Both the position numbers and the translations under genes were made by a program. 64,000 bases of DNA, from the NCBI GenBank assembly GCA_964551995.1, contig CAZKFD010000004.1, positions 1 to 64,000 of the forward strand, read 5' to 3'. Below, in pieces: positions 24,935 to 33,517 of the stretch. Below the pieces are notes generated by a model. It made no database searches. It was not told where the DNA came from and saw only the letters and a program-made list of their open reading frames with translations. Source of the stretch: DATKJS01 sp964551995. Its GTDB lineage: Bacteria > Acidobacteriota > Aminicenantia > Aminicenantales > Saccharicenantaceae. How positions within the stretch are numbered: the first letter of the stretch is position 1; each line of letters begins with the position of its first letter.

Positions 24935-25741
24935 ATGAAGAGAAAGGCGTTCGTCGCCGGCCAGTTCTATCCGGGAGGGCGGGCTTCCCTTCTCGAGGTC
25001 CTCGACAGGATGACGGACCCGAAGGCCGAAAGGAAAAAAGCCCTGGCTGTCGTCGCCCCTCACGCCGGCTACGAATATTCGGGCCCCGTCGCCGGGGCCG
25101 TCTTTTCCTCGGTCGAAGTGCCGCCCACGGTCGTCATCCTGGGCCCGGCGCACCGGGAGATCGGGACCCTTTTCGCCATCCAGAAAACAGGAAGCTGGCT
25201 GACGCCTCTCGGGGAGTCGCCCGTACGGGAAGAGCTCGCCTCCCTGATCATGGAGCGCACCTCGCTCGTCGAAGAGGACGAGCGGGCCCATCTCTGGGAG
25301 CATTCCCTCGAGGTCGAGCTGCCTTTCATCCAGTATTTTCAAGCGCAGGCGGCTCTTGTTCCGATCTGCGTTTCGTATGAATCGGAATACGCTGATCTCG
25401 ACGCGCTCGGCCGGTCCCTGGCCGCGGCCATCCGCGCCTTCAGCCGGCCCGTGCTCGTCGTCGCCAGCACGGATATGAGCCATTACGTCAGCCAGAAGAC
25501 GGCTGAAAAGATGGATGCCCTGGCCGTCCGGAAGATCCTGGACCTCGATCCTCGAGGTCTGTACGATACCGTGCGCGACGAGGGGATCAGCATGTGCGGC
25601 TTCCAGCCCACGGCCGCGGCCCTCGTCGCGGCCAAGGACATGGGCGCGACCGGAGCTGAGCTCGTCAAGTATCAGACGTCAGGCGAGCGGACAGGGGACT
25701 TCTCACAAGTTGTTGGTTATGCAGGAATTAGGGTCATCTGA
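24935..25741 (+). CDS. MEMO1 / AmmeMemoRadiSam system protein B family
   Basis: A 268-residue MEMO-family protein, with a dioxygenase-like fold related to LigB. Motifs: VVAPHAGYEYSGPVAGAVF, VVILGPAHR, EHSLEVELPFIQYF, ASTDMSHYV and MCGFQPTAAALVAA. Conserved histidines (PHAGYEYSG, GPAHR, EHSLE, DMSHY) form the likely metal site. In many bacteria it occurs with an AMMECR1 domain protein and a radical-SAM protein; neither is adjacent here. The ATG follows AGAAGGAGGT by 5 bases. The biochemical role of the family is not settled. The gene is 61 bases from saccharopine dehydrogenase and could belong to the same transcript. Confidence 0.88.
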   Translation: MKRKAFVAGQFYPGGRASLLEVLDRMTDPKAERKKALAVVAPHAGYEYSGPVAGAVFSSVEVPPTVVILGPAHREIGTLFAIQKTGSWLTPLGESPVREELASLIMERTSLVEEDERAHLWEHSLEVELPFIQYFQAQAALVPICVSYESEYADLDALGRSLAAAIRAFSRPVLVVASTDMSHYVSQKTAEKMDALAVRKILDLDPRGLYDTVRDEGISMCGFQPTAAALVAAKDMGATGAELVKYQTSGERTGDFSQVVGYAGIRVI

Positions 25742-25767
25742 GGCCCGGGCCCATAACTGCCAGTCAT

Positions 25768-25797
25768 TTGACAACAGTCCCTTCTTAGTGTTATAAA
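25768..25797 (+). promoter_or_regulatory. Near-consensus promoter of the hrcA-grpE-dnaK-dnaJ operon
   Basis: A perfect TTGACA (25768-25773) and TATAAA (25792-25797) are separated by 18 bases, 18 bases before hrcA. No CIRCE inverted repeat (TTAGCACTC-N9-GAGTGCTAA) was found here, although HrcA, its repressor, is the first gene. Confidence 0.7.
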
Positions 25798-25815
25798 AAT
25801 CTGGACAGGGGCACG

Positions 25816-26874
25816 ATGTCAGAGTCTGTGTTGCGCGATAAGGACCGGAAGGTTCTGAACCTGATCGTGGAGATGTATGTCCGCGTCGGCCGCCCGGTCA
25901 GCTCGGGGGCGATCGCCCAGAGCGGCAAGATCGACGCCTCTCCAGCGACGGTCCGGAACATCATGGCGAAGCTCGAGGAGCTGGGTTTCCTATCGCAGCC
26001 CCACGCCGCCTCGGGCCGCGTCCCGACCGACAAGGGGCTCAGGTTTTATGTCGACGGACTTCTCTCCGAGATGAGCTTCGCCCAGGACGATCTCCCCTTG
26101 ATCCAGGAGGAATTTCCCGCCCGCACGGCGGATTTCGACCATTTTCTGATACAGGCCTCCCGGGTTCTGGCCGACTATTCAGACAACCTGAGCTTCGTCA
26201 TCTCGCCGCAGATCTCCCACGTCCAGTTTGACCACATCCGCTTCGTCAAGATCTCCCAACAGAGGATCATGGCCGTCCTGGTGACGCCCTTCCAAATGGT
26301 CCTGACCGAAACGCTGGACACCGAGCTGCCGTTGACCCAGGCCGAGCTCGACCGGGCGGCGCAGTCCATCAACCAGAACTTCCGCGGCCATAACCTGATT
26401 TTCGTGCGGGACGCCCTGCTCCAGGAGCTGCCCCGGTACCGGGTCAAATACGAAGACATCCTCAACAAGCTCACGGACCTCGTCAAGGTCGTGATCAGCC
26501 GGGAAGCGGACACGAACCGGATCTACTTTCAGGGCACCTCGCGCCTGCTCAATAAAGTCGAGCTCTTCGACATGGGCCGCCTGCAATCACTGTTCCAGAA
26601 TCTCGAGGAGCGAGCCTCTCTCGTCCGTCTCATCAGCGATTTCATCAGCCTGGACCGTGTCAAGGTCCTGATCGGGTCCGAAGTCGATTTCCCCAATGTC
26701 CGCGACTGTTCGCTCGTCCTCTCCCACTACGGCACGAGCCACCAGGTCCTCGGATCCCTGGGGATTATCGGTCCCAAGAGGATCCCGTACAAGAAGATCA
26801 TCCCCCTCGTGGATCGCGTGGCGCAGAAGTTGAGCCAAGCCATCACGATTCTCGGAAAAGAGGTCTCCCTATGA
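25816..26874 (+). CDS. hrcA: Heat-inducible transcription repressor HrcA
   Basis: HrcA represses chaperone operons by binding CIRCE. 352 residues. The N-terminal winged helix (KVLNLIVEMYVRVGRPVSSG, SPATVRNIMAKLEELGFL, QPHAASGRVPTDKGLRFYVD) is highly typical, followed by a GAF-like dimer domain (LVTPFQMVLTE, NQNFRGHNL) and the usual C-terminus (GSLGIIGPKRIPYKKIIPLV). It overlaps grpE by 4 bases (ATGA). The ribosome-binding site is GGGGCACG, rather weak. Because no CIRCE is visible in front of the operon, the autoregulation expected of HrcA may use a diverged site. Confidence 0.95.
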   Translation: MSESVLRDKDRKVLNLIVEMYVRVGRPVSSGAIAQSGKIDASPATVRNIMAKLEELGFLSQPHAASGRVPTDKGLRFYVDGLLSEMSFAQDDLPLIQEEFPARTADFDHFLIQASRVLADYSDNLSFVISPQISHVQFDHIRFVKISQQRIMAVLVTPFQMVLTETLDTELPLTQAELDRAAQSINQNFRGHNLIFVRDALLQELPRYRVKYEDILNKLTDLVKVVISREADTNRIYFQGTSRLLNKVELFDMGRLQSLFQNLEERASLVRLISDFISLDRVKVLIGSEVDFPNVRDCSLVLSHYGTSHQVLGSLGIIGPKRIPYKKIIPLVDRVAQKLSQAITILGKEVSL

Positions 26875-27524
26875 CGGACGACGAAAAGGATAAGCCCCCG
26901 GAGGATATCGAGTACCTTCCCGACGCGCCGGGCCCGGAGGACTCCGGGTCCGCGGCGCCGCTGGCAGCCGAAAAGGAGAACAAGGAGCCCGCCGCCGCTC
27001 CGACGGAGAAGGAGCCCGAGCCGGACGGGAGCAAACACCTCAAGGAGAAGCTCAAGAAGAAGGATATCGAACTCAGACACCTTCGCAAGGAGCTCGACGA
27101 GCTGAAGGAGCAGCGCCTCAGGATCCTGGCCGAAACGGAGAACATCCGGAAAAGGCTCGAGCGGGAGAAAAGCGAGTACTTTCAGTACGCCCTGAGCGAG
27201 GTTCTCCTTGAATTCCTGGGTGTGATGGACAATTTTGAACGGGCCCTTCAGGCCTCCGGGAGCGAGACGGACGGGAAGACCTTCCGGGACGGGGTCGAGC
27301 TCATCTACAGGATGGCGATGAACCTCCTGCTCAAAAGGGGCGTCCAGCCGATCGAGATCCAGGGCGGGAAGTTCGATCCGACCCTCCATCACGCCGTCGA
27401 AACGGAGGAGTCCGAGGAGATTGCGGAGCCCCGCGTGACCGAGGAGTTGCAGAAAGGCTATATGATCCACGGCAGGCTCCTGCGCCCTTCTCTCGTCAAA
27501 GTCGTAGTGCCGAGGAAAGGCTGA
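26871..27524 (+). CDS. grpE: Nucleotide exchange factor GrpE
   Basis: GrpE releases ADP from DnaK. 217 residues: a charged, disordered N-terminus (1-55), a long coiled coil (about 56-110, LKKKDIELRHLRKELDELKE onward), a four-helix region with ENIRKRLEREKSEYFQYALS, and a C-terminal beta domain (GVQPIEIQGGKFDPTLHHAV, then GYMIHGRLLRPSLVKV). The start lies within the hrcA stop (ATGA), and dnaK follows after 4 bases, so the three genes are translated as one unit. Confidence 0.94.
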   Translation: MTDDEKDKPPEDIEYLPDAPGPEDSGSAAPLAAEKENKEPAAAPTEKEPEPDGSKHLKEKLKKKDIELRHLRKELDELKEQRLRILAETENIRKRLEREKSEYFQYALSEVLLEFLGVMDNFERALQASGSETDGKTFRDGVELIYRMAMNLLLKRGVQPIEIQGGKFDPTLHHAVETEESEEIAEPRVTEELQKGYMIHGRLLRPSLVKVVVPRKG

Positions 27525-27528
27525 GCGG

Positions 27529-29109
27529 ATGGATCACATCGTCGGCATCGACCTCGGCACGACCTATTCCTGCGTGGCCTATCTCGACGCGGGCAACCCG
27601 GTCGTCATCCCCAACCTGGAAGGCCTGCCGACGACCCCTTCGGTCGTTTCCTTCACGTCGTCGGGGGAGCGGCTGGTCGGGACCCTGGCGCAAAGGCAGG
27701 CCCTCACGAATCCCCAGAACACGATTTTCGCCGTCAAACGGCTGATCGGCCGCAAGTTCGGCTCGCCCGAGATCACGGAGGCCCGGACGAAGCTCTCGTA
27801 CGGCCTGACTGAGGCTCCCAACGGAGATGTCCTCGTCGCAGTGGATTCGAAAACCCTGAGTCCCCAGGAGATCTCGGCCATGATCCTCTCCTATCTCAAG
27901 AGCTGTGCCGAGTCCTATTTCGGGGATAAGCTCTCCGATGTCGTCATCACCGTCCCCGCGCATTTCAACGACCATCAGCGGCAGGCGACCAAGGATGCCG
28001 CCCTCATCAGCGGCTTCAACGTCCAACGGGTCATCAACGAGCCCACGGCGGCCGGCTTGGCTTATGGGCTCAACAACAAGAAGAACGGGACGGCTGCAGT
28101 CTTCGACCTCGGCGGCGGGACATTCGACATCACCATCCTCGAGATCCGGGACGGCGTTTTTCACGTCCTGGCGACGAACGGAGATTCCTATCTCGGGGGG
28201 GAGGATTTCGACAACAGGATCATCGAATGGCTCGTCGAGGACTTTCGCCGCGAAACGGACATCGAGCTCGGCCAGGACAAGCTCGCCCTTCAGAGGATCA
28301 AGGAGGCTGCAGAGAAGGCCAAGCGGGAGCTGTCCTTCACCTTGGAGTCGGAGATCAACCTGCCCTTCATCTGCTCGGACCAGATGAGCTCCAAGCACAT
28401 GAAGAAGGTCCTGACGCGCCAGCGCCTGGAGGAGCTGACCGTCGATCTCGTCGAACGGACGATCCCTCTCATCGAGGAAGCCTTCGGCGAGGCCCGCCTC
28501 GACCCCGGCAAGATCGACGACGTGATCCTTGTCGGGGGCCAGACCCGAATGCCTCTCGTCAAGAAGAGGATCACGGAGTTTTTCGAGAAGAAGCCGGCCG
28601 AGCACATCAACCCCGACGAGATCGTGGCCATGGGCGCGGCGATCCAGTCCGGCATCCTGCAGGGGCAGGCAAGGAGCCTGATCCTGCTCCTGGACGTCAC
28701 CCCATTTTCCCTGGGGATCGAAACGGAAAACGACGGCTATGAAACGATCATCGAGAAAAACGCGACGATCCCGACGCGGAGGACCAAGTCGTTCACGACC
28801 GTAGAACACAACCAGCGCCGGGTCAGGCTGCACGTCCTTCAAGGGGAGAACGCTCTGGCGTCGCTGAACAAGTCTCTGGCCGTCTTCGAGCTCGTGGGCA
28901 TTGAGCCGGCCCCTGCGGGTGTCCCGCAGATCGATGTGACGTTCGAAATCAATGCCGACGGGCTCGTCAAAGTCTCGGCCAAGGACATCGCGACGGGGCT
29001 CCAGCAGAAGATCGATGTCCGGCCGTCCTCAGGGCTGGCGCCCGACGAGCTCGAGATGCTCATCCAGAAAGGGAAGGCCGAGAGCTTGGGGAAGACGCCG
29101 GATGGCTAA
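27529..29109 (+). CDS. dnaK: DnaK/Hsp70 chaperone lacking the C-terminal lid
   Basis: The nucleotide-binding domain is complete (VGIDLGTTYSCVAYL, AVFDLGGGTFDITILEI, VGGQTRMPLVKK), as are the linker (LLLDVTPFSLGIETEND) and the beta-sandwich substrate domain, ending near VSAKDIATGLQQKIDV and SSGLAPDELE. The protein stops at 526 residues, where a normal DnaK of 600-640 residues has the helical lid. The dnaJ start overlaps the dnaK stop, so there is no hidden downstream lid and no sign of a frameshift. A lidless Hsp70 should bind and release peptides fast. It may work with a second, full DnaK elsewhere. Operon context supports genuine chaperone function. Confidence 0.92.
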   Translation: MDHIVGIDLGTTYSCVAYLDAGNPVVIPNLEGLPTTPSVVSFTSSGERLVGTLAQRQALTNPQNTIFAVKRLIGRKFGSPEITEARTKLSYGLTEAPNGDVLVAVDSKTLSPQEISAMILSYLKSCAESYFGDKLSDVVITVPAHFNDHQRQATKDAALISGFNVQRVINEPTAAGLAYGLNNKKNGTAAVFDLGGGTFDITILEIRDGVFHVLATNGDSYLGGEDFDNRIIEWLVEDFRRETDIELGQDKLALQRIKEAAEKAKRELSFTLESEINLPFICSDQMSSKHMKKVLTRQRLEELTVDLVERTIPLIEEAFGEARLDPGKIDDVILVGGQTRMPLVKKRITEFFEKKPAEHINPDEIVAMGAAIQSGILQGQARSLILLLDVTPFSLGIETENDGYETIIEKNATIPTRRTKSFTTVEHNQRRVRLHVLQGENALASLNKSLAVFELVGIEPAPAGVPQIDVTFEINADGLVKVSAKDIATGLQQKIDVRPSSGLAPDELEMLIQKGKAESLGKTPDG

Positions 29110-30226
29110 GCGGGATTACTATGAGGTCCTGGGGGTCGGGCGGAGCGCCTCCGCCGAGGAAATCAAAAGAGCCTACCGCCAGATGGCCTTGAAGCACCAT
29201 CCCGACCGCAACCCCGGCAATAAGGAGGCGGAGGAGATGTTCAAGGAGGCGGCGGAGGCGTACAGCGTCCTGATTGACGCGCAGAAAAGGTCGGTGTACG
29301 ACCGGTTCGGTTACGAGGGGCTCCGCGGCCAGGGCTTCTCGGGGTTCGATTCCTCCGTTTTCGAGGATTTCGAGGACATCCTCGGGAATTTCTTCGGCTT
29401 CAGCTTCGGGGATTTTTTCGGGTCCAGGGACAGGGGGCGAGGCCGGGAACGGCAAAGGGGCCGGGACCTGGCCCTGGAAGTGGAGATTGGACTCGAGGCG
29501 GCGGCCGCCGGCGTCGAGAAGGAGATCAAGCTCAACCGGGCGGAGAGTTGCCCGACTTGCCGAGGGTCAGGCCGGAAACCGGGCACCGAACCCGCGGCGT
29601 GCCCGGCGTGCGGCGGAAAAGGCCAGATCCGCTTCCAGCAGGGGTTCTTCACGGTTTCGAGAACCTGCCCGAGATGCCGGGGACAGGGCGAGATCATCAC
29701 GTCCCCGTGTGAAACCTGTCAGGGCAAAGGCCATGTCCGGGAAAAGAGGGCGCTCAAGGTCCGGATCCCGGCGGGCGTCGATGAGGGCTCGCGGCTCAGG
29801 CTTGTCGGGGAAGGGGAGGCCGGGGATGCCGGCATGCCGGCGGGAGATCTCTACGTCATCGTCCGGGTGCGGAAGCATCCCTTTTTCGAGCGGGACGAGA
29901 GCGACCTCTCCTGTCAGATCGAAATCTCTTTTTTCCAGGCGGCCCTCGGGGCGCGGATCGAGATCCCGACCCTCGACGGGAGCGATATTCTCAAGATCCC
30001 GGCGGGGGTCCAGTCCGGAGAGATCCTCCGCCTCAAGGGGAAAGGCGTCCAGGACGTCGCGGGCCGCAAGAAGGGGGACCTGTTCGTCAGGATCCAGGTG
30101 CGGACCCCCCAAGGGCTTTCGAAAGAGCAGAAAACGCTCCTCGCCAGGCTGGCCGAGCTCCGCGGGGAGGACGTCGAGTCCGTCGACAAGAGCGTCATCC
30201 ATCGGATCAAGAATATCATCCAATAG
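29102..30226 (+). CDS. dnaJ: Type I J-domain co-chaperone DnaJ
   Basis: A 374-residue class A DnaJ. The J-domain (MAKRDYYEVLGVGRSASAEE) has the HPD motif in HHPDRNPG; then a Phe/Gly-rich region (FGFSFGDFFG), four zinc-binding repeats (CPTCRGSG, CPACGGKG, CPRCRGQG, CETCQGKG) and the C-terminal substrate domains. It stimulates DnaK ATPase and delivers clients. The ATG at 29102 overlaps the end of dnaK by 8 bases; the long upstream frame is the dnaK shadow. A complete DnaJ beside a lidless DnaK is unusual. Confidence 0.95.
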   Translation: MAKRDYYEVLGVGRSASAEEIKRAYRQMALKHHPDRNPGNKEAEEMFKEAAEAYSVLIDAQKRSVYDRFGYEGLRGQGFSGFDSSVFEDFEDILGNFFGFSFGDFFGSRDRGRGRERQRGRDLALEVEIGLEAAAAGVEKEIKLNRAESCPTCRGSGRKPGTEPAACPACGGKGQIRFQQGFFTVSRTCPRCRGQGEIITSPCETCQGKGHVREKRALKVRIPAGVDEGSRLRLVGEGEAGDAGMPAGDLYVIVRVRKHPFFERDESDLSCQIEISFFQAALGARIEIPTLDGSDILKIPAGVQSGEILRLKGKGVQDVAGRKKGDLFVRIQVRTPQGLSKEQKTLLARLAELRGEDVESVDKSVIHRIKNIIQ

Positions 30227-30348
30227 GCCAAGAGACGGCGTTGACATCGCACCAACGGACAGGGCCTCGACCGATGGGGGGAGGGGACAGGAGCTTCGGG
30301 CGGGGAGGGCGCCCGTCCCCGTGACTCTCCGGTCCTGGGATCGCTGAC

Positions 30349-31287
30349 ATGTTTCTTCAGGGACAGAAAGTCGGGAAATACGAGATCCTCCGCTCCCTGG
30401 GCAGTGGCGGCTTCGGCTCCGTTTACCTGGCTAAAGACACTTGGCTCGACATCAGGGTCGCCATCAAGGTCCCCCACAAGCAATCGGCCGAGCTCTACAA
30501 GCTCCTCAAGGAGCCGCGCCTCCAGGCGGCCCTCAACCACCCCAACATCGTCCGGATGATCGCCGCCGAGAAGGAGAAGAACGTCTTTTTTATGGTCATG
30601 GAATACGTCAAGGGTCCGACGCTCGAAAAGGTGCTGGAGAAGGAGAAAGTGCTCGATTGCGAGCAGGCCCTGGACTACATCAAGCAGGTCTCCTACGGGA
30701 TCGATCACGCCCACAAGAACAAGATCATCCACCGGGACCTCAGGCCCTCCAATATCATCATCTCTGAGGACGGGACGGCCAAGATCACGGATTTCGGGAC
30801 GTCGGCCTGGCTCAACTCCACGCCGTACGCGTCCACCCGGATCGGCTCGCCGCCCTACATGGCGCCGGAGCAGTTCCTGGGGAAGGCCAGCTACGCTTCG
30901 GACCTCTATTCCATCGGCTGCATCTTCTACGAGATGATTATCGGCCGGCCGCCGATCTTCGATCCGGACCCCTTCAAGATCCTGGAAAAGGCCCAGCAGG
31001 GCCGCATCACGCCGCCTCGTGTCCGGAACAGCCGTGTCCCCAAGGAGATCGATGCGATAATCATGAAGGCCCTGGCGCCCAAAGTCGAGGACCGCTATCA
31101 GAGCGCCGCGGAGATCATCCGGGATCTCTCCCTCTACAAGGGGAAAACGCCCAAAACGTCGGAGCTCGAGGACATCATGCTCCGGATCAAGGCCAGGGAG
31201 CGGAAATCTTCGGGCGTCTGTTGGAACTGCCGCCGGCCCCTGCCGCTCAAGTCCCGGACCTGCCCCCACTGCGGAGAAAGCGTGTGA
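30349..31287 (+). CDS. Hanks-type Ser/Thr kinase with C-terminal zinc ribbon
   Basis: A 312-residue soluble kinase. Glycine loop GSGGFGSVY (18-26), K40, HRDLRPSN from 128, DFG 148-150, MAPEQ in the activation segment, and the usual C-lobe ending near 270. A zinc ribbon closes the protein (C291, C294, C305, C308). HRDLRP has arginine where most kinases have lysine (HRDLKP); the change is tolerated in some active kinases, but activity is not certain. There is no membrane segment. It lies 122 bases after dnaJ in the same direction, with no clear own promoter, and may be part of the chaperone transcript. No good ribosome-binding site is seen. Confidence 0.86.
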   Translation: MFLQGQKVGKYEILRSLGSGGFGSVYLAKDTWLDIRVAIKVPHKQSAELYKLLKEPRLQAALNHPNIVRMIAAEKEKNVFFMVMEYVKGPTLEKVLEKEKVLDCEQALDYIKQVSYGIDHAHKNKIIHRDLRPSNIIISEDGTAKITDFGTSAWLNSTPYASTRIGSPPYMAPEQFLGKASYASDLYSIGCIFYEMIIGRPPIFDPDPFKILEKAQQGRITPPRVRNSRVPKEIDAIIMKALAPKVEDRYQSAAEIIRDLSLYKGKTPKTSELEDIMLRIKARERKSSGVCWNCRRPLPLKSRTCPHCGESV

Positions 31288-31306
31288 CCCGAGGCCGGGC
31301 GGCGGT

Positions 31307-31334
31307 TTGACTTCCCCGGCGGGCTTGATATAAC
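31307..31334 (+). promoter_or_regulatory. Promoter of ilvE
   Basis: TTGACT (31307-31312) and TATAAC (31329-31334) are separated by 16 bases, about 78 bases before ilvE. This is a good sigma-70-type match and separates ilvE from the chaperone operon. Confidence 0.55.
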
Positions 31335-31412
31335 ATGGACTTTTGAAATAATTCGCGGATCGTCCAGATTCCTCTTGGGCGTTCGGGGCACGGTTGAGCG
31401 AAGGAGTCATCG

Positions 31413-32336
31413 ATGAGCCCTTTTATTGAAAACGGACTCGTATGGATGAACGGGCGGTTCGTGCCATGGAAAGACGCCCATATCCATGTCGCCTCCCACG
31501 TCGTCCATTACGGGAGCTCGATCTTCGAGGGGTTCCGGGCCTACGAGACTCCCCGGGGGACGGTCATCTTCCGACTCGGGGAGCATACGCGCCGCCTGTA
31601 TAACTCGTGCAAAATCTATCGGATGGAAATCCCCTATGCGGAAGGGGATTTCAACCGCGCCGTCGTCGAGACAGTCCGGGCGAACAAGCTGAAATCCTGC
31701 TATATCCGGCCGATCGTTTACCGGGGGTATAAAGCCCTGGGCGTGGACCCTCTGCCCAATCCCGTCGATGTCGCGATCCTCGTCTGGGAGTGGGGTCAGT
31801 ATCTGGGCGCCTCGGCCCTGGAAAACGGCGTCGACGTCTGCATATCGTCCTGGTGGCGCATGGCCCCGAACACCTTTCCCGCCCTGGCGAAGTCCGGGGC
31901 CAACTACATGAACTCCCAGCTGATCAAGATGGAGGCCCTGCTGGACGGCTACTCGGAAGGGATCGCCCTCAACATCCGGGGCCACATCAGCGAGGGGAGC
32001 GGAGAGAACATCTTCCTCGTAAGGGATGGAACGGTCTATACGCCGCCCCTCTCTTCGTCCGTGCTTCCCGGCATCACCCGGGACTCCGTCATGACGCTTC
32101 TCGGGGAAATGGGGATCCGGACGGTCGAGGACACGATCCCGCGCGAGATGCTGTATATCGCGGACGAAGTGTTCTTCACGGGCTCGGCCGCGGAGGTCAC
32201 GCCCATCCGGTCCATCGACAAGATCGTCGTGGGCAGCGGCAAACGCGGCCCCGTGACGAAGAAGATCCAGGACGCCTTTTTCTCCTGCATCGCCGGCGCG
32301 GACGGAGGCGCCCGCGGCTGGCTGACCTATGTCTGA
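31413..32336 (+). CDS. ilvE: Branched-chain amino acid aminotransferase IlvE
   Basis: A PLP enzyme of fold type IV that converts 2-oxo acids to valine, leucine and isoleucine with glutamate, or the reverse. 307 residues. HYGSSIFEGFRAYET near the N-terminus, the PLP lysine in LAKSGANYMNSQL, EGSGENIFLVRDG and PGITRDSVMTLL are family signatures, with TGSAAEVTPIRSID near the end. The ATG follows GAAGGAG by 7 bases. pilT follows after 23 bases, so cotranscription is likely although the functions differ. Confidence 0.93.
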   Translation: MSPFIENGLVWMNGRFVPWKDAHIHVASHVVHYGSSIFEGFRAYETPRGTVIFRLGEHTRRLYNSCKIYRMEIPYAEGDFNRAVVETVRANKLKSCYIRPIVYRGYKALGVDPLPNPVDVAILVWEWGQYLGASALENGVDVCISSWWRMAPNTFPALAKSGANYMNSQLIKMEALLDGYSEGIALNIRGHISEGSGENIFLVRDGTVYTPPLSSSVLPGITRDSVMTLLGEMGIRTVEDTIPREMLYIADEVFFTGSAAEVTPIRSIDKIVVGSGKRGPVTKKIQDAFFSCIAGADGGARGWLTYV

Positions 32337-32359
32337 GAAAATTTTCGGGAGGAGCGCTC

Positions 32360-33517
32360 ATGGTCATCGATGAATTCTTAAAAATCGCGATCGAACGCGA
32401 CGCCTCGGACTTGCATTTCAAGGCCGGCAATCATCCCATGATCCGCGTTCATGGCACGCTGACGCCCCTGACCGGGTTCCCGAGACTGGCGACCGGGGAT
32501 TGCGAAGAGCTGGCTAGCCAGATGATGTCGGATTATCAGAAGAAGCGGCTCCACGAGGATTTCGACATCGACCTCGCCTACAGCCTGCCCGGATTCGGAC
32601 GTTTCCGCGGGAGCATTTATTACCAGCGGGGCTCCCTGGCCATCGCCCTGCGCATCATCCCGCTCGAAGTCAAGACGATCCGGCAGCTTCTGCTCCCCGA
32701 GGTCCTCGAGAAGATCGCCTTCTACCAGAGAGGACTGGTCCTCGTGACCGGCACGACGGGCAGCGGCAAGACCACGACCCTGGCGGCGATGATCGACTAC
32801 ATCAACACCTTCCGTCGGGAGAATATCATCACCATCGAGGACCCCATCGAGTACCTCCACAAGGACAAAAAGAGCACGATCAGCCAGCGGGAGGTCGGCA
32901 TGGACGTCACGAGCTTCTCCCGCGGCCTCCGGGCCTGCCTGCGCGAGGACCCCGACATCATCCTGGTCGGGGAGATGCGGGACCTGGACACGATCGAGAC
33001 AGCGCTCCTGGCGGCCGAAACGGGCCACCTCGTGCTCAGCACCCTTCACACTCTCGACGCCCCGGAGAGCATCAACCGCATCATCTCCGTCTTCGCGCCC
33101 CATCACCAGCGGCAGGTCCGCCTCCAGCTGGCCAGCATCCTCAAGGGCATCATCTCCATGCGCCTGATCCCGAGGATGGACGGGCAGGGGCGAGTGCCGG
33201 CGGTGGAGGTCATGATCACGACGCCCTATCTTCAGGAGTGCATCGCCGACAAGGACAAGACCGGAATGATCAAGGACGCCATCACGGCCGGCGTTTCGCA
33301 ATATGGGATGCAGACCTTCGACCAGTCCATCTACCAGCTCTACCGGGACGGCTACATCTCCTTCGAGCAGGGGATGAAATATTCCTCCAACCCGGACAAC
33401 TTCAAGCTTCGCGTCATGGGGATCCAGTCCACCCTGGACATCGCCACCGAGGAAATGGAAAAGGGCATGGGCAAAGTGGAGCGCGTCGAGACGGGGGCCG
33501 AAGAAGAGCCCAAATGA
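32360..33517 (+). CDS. pilT: Type IV pilus retraction ATPase PilT
   Basis: A hexameric ATPase that pulls back type IV pili. 385 residues. N-terminal PAS-like part (ERDASDLHFKAG), Walker A GTTGSGKTT (131-139), the Asp and His boxes, Walker B in DPDIILVGEMRD, and the PilT-type SMRLIPRMDGQGRVPAVEVM. The C-terminal tail from residue 360 is longer than in E. coli-type proteins. The ATG at 32360 follows GGGAGGAG by 7 bases; the longer frame overlaps ilvE and is a shadow. No other pilus gene is nearby. The 3' end overlaps alaS by 4 bases. Confidence 0.92.
   Translation: MVIDEFLKIAIERDASDLHFKAGNHPMIRVHGTLTPLTGFPRLATGDCEELASQMMSDYQKKRLHEDFDIDLAYSLPGFGRFRGSIYYQRGSLAIALRIIPLEVKTIRQLLLPEVLEKIAFYQRGLVLVTGTTGSGKTTTLAAMIDYINTFRRENIITIEDPIEYLHKDKKSTISQREVGMDVTSFSRGLRACLREDPDIILVGEMRDLDTIETALLAAETGHLVLSTLHTLDAPESINRIISVFAPHHQRQVRLQLASILKGIISMRLIPRMDGQGRVPAVEVMITTPYLQECIADKDKTGMIKDAITAGVSQYGMQTFDQSIYQLYRDGYISFEQGMKYSSNPDNFKLRVMGIQSTLDIATEEMEKGMGKVERVETGAEEEPK

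Noticed and set aside
28950..29110. Frameshift in dnaK explaining the missing lid
   Set aside because: After the stop comes dnaJ in its own frame with an intact start, leaving no space for a lid; a sequencing error further upstream is not visible in the protein.
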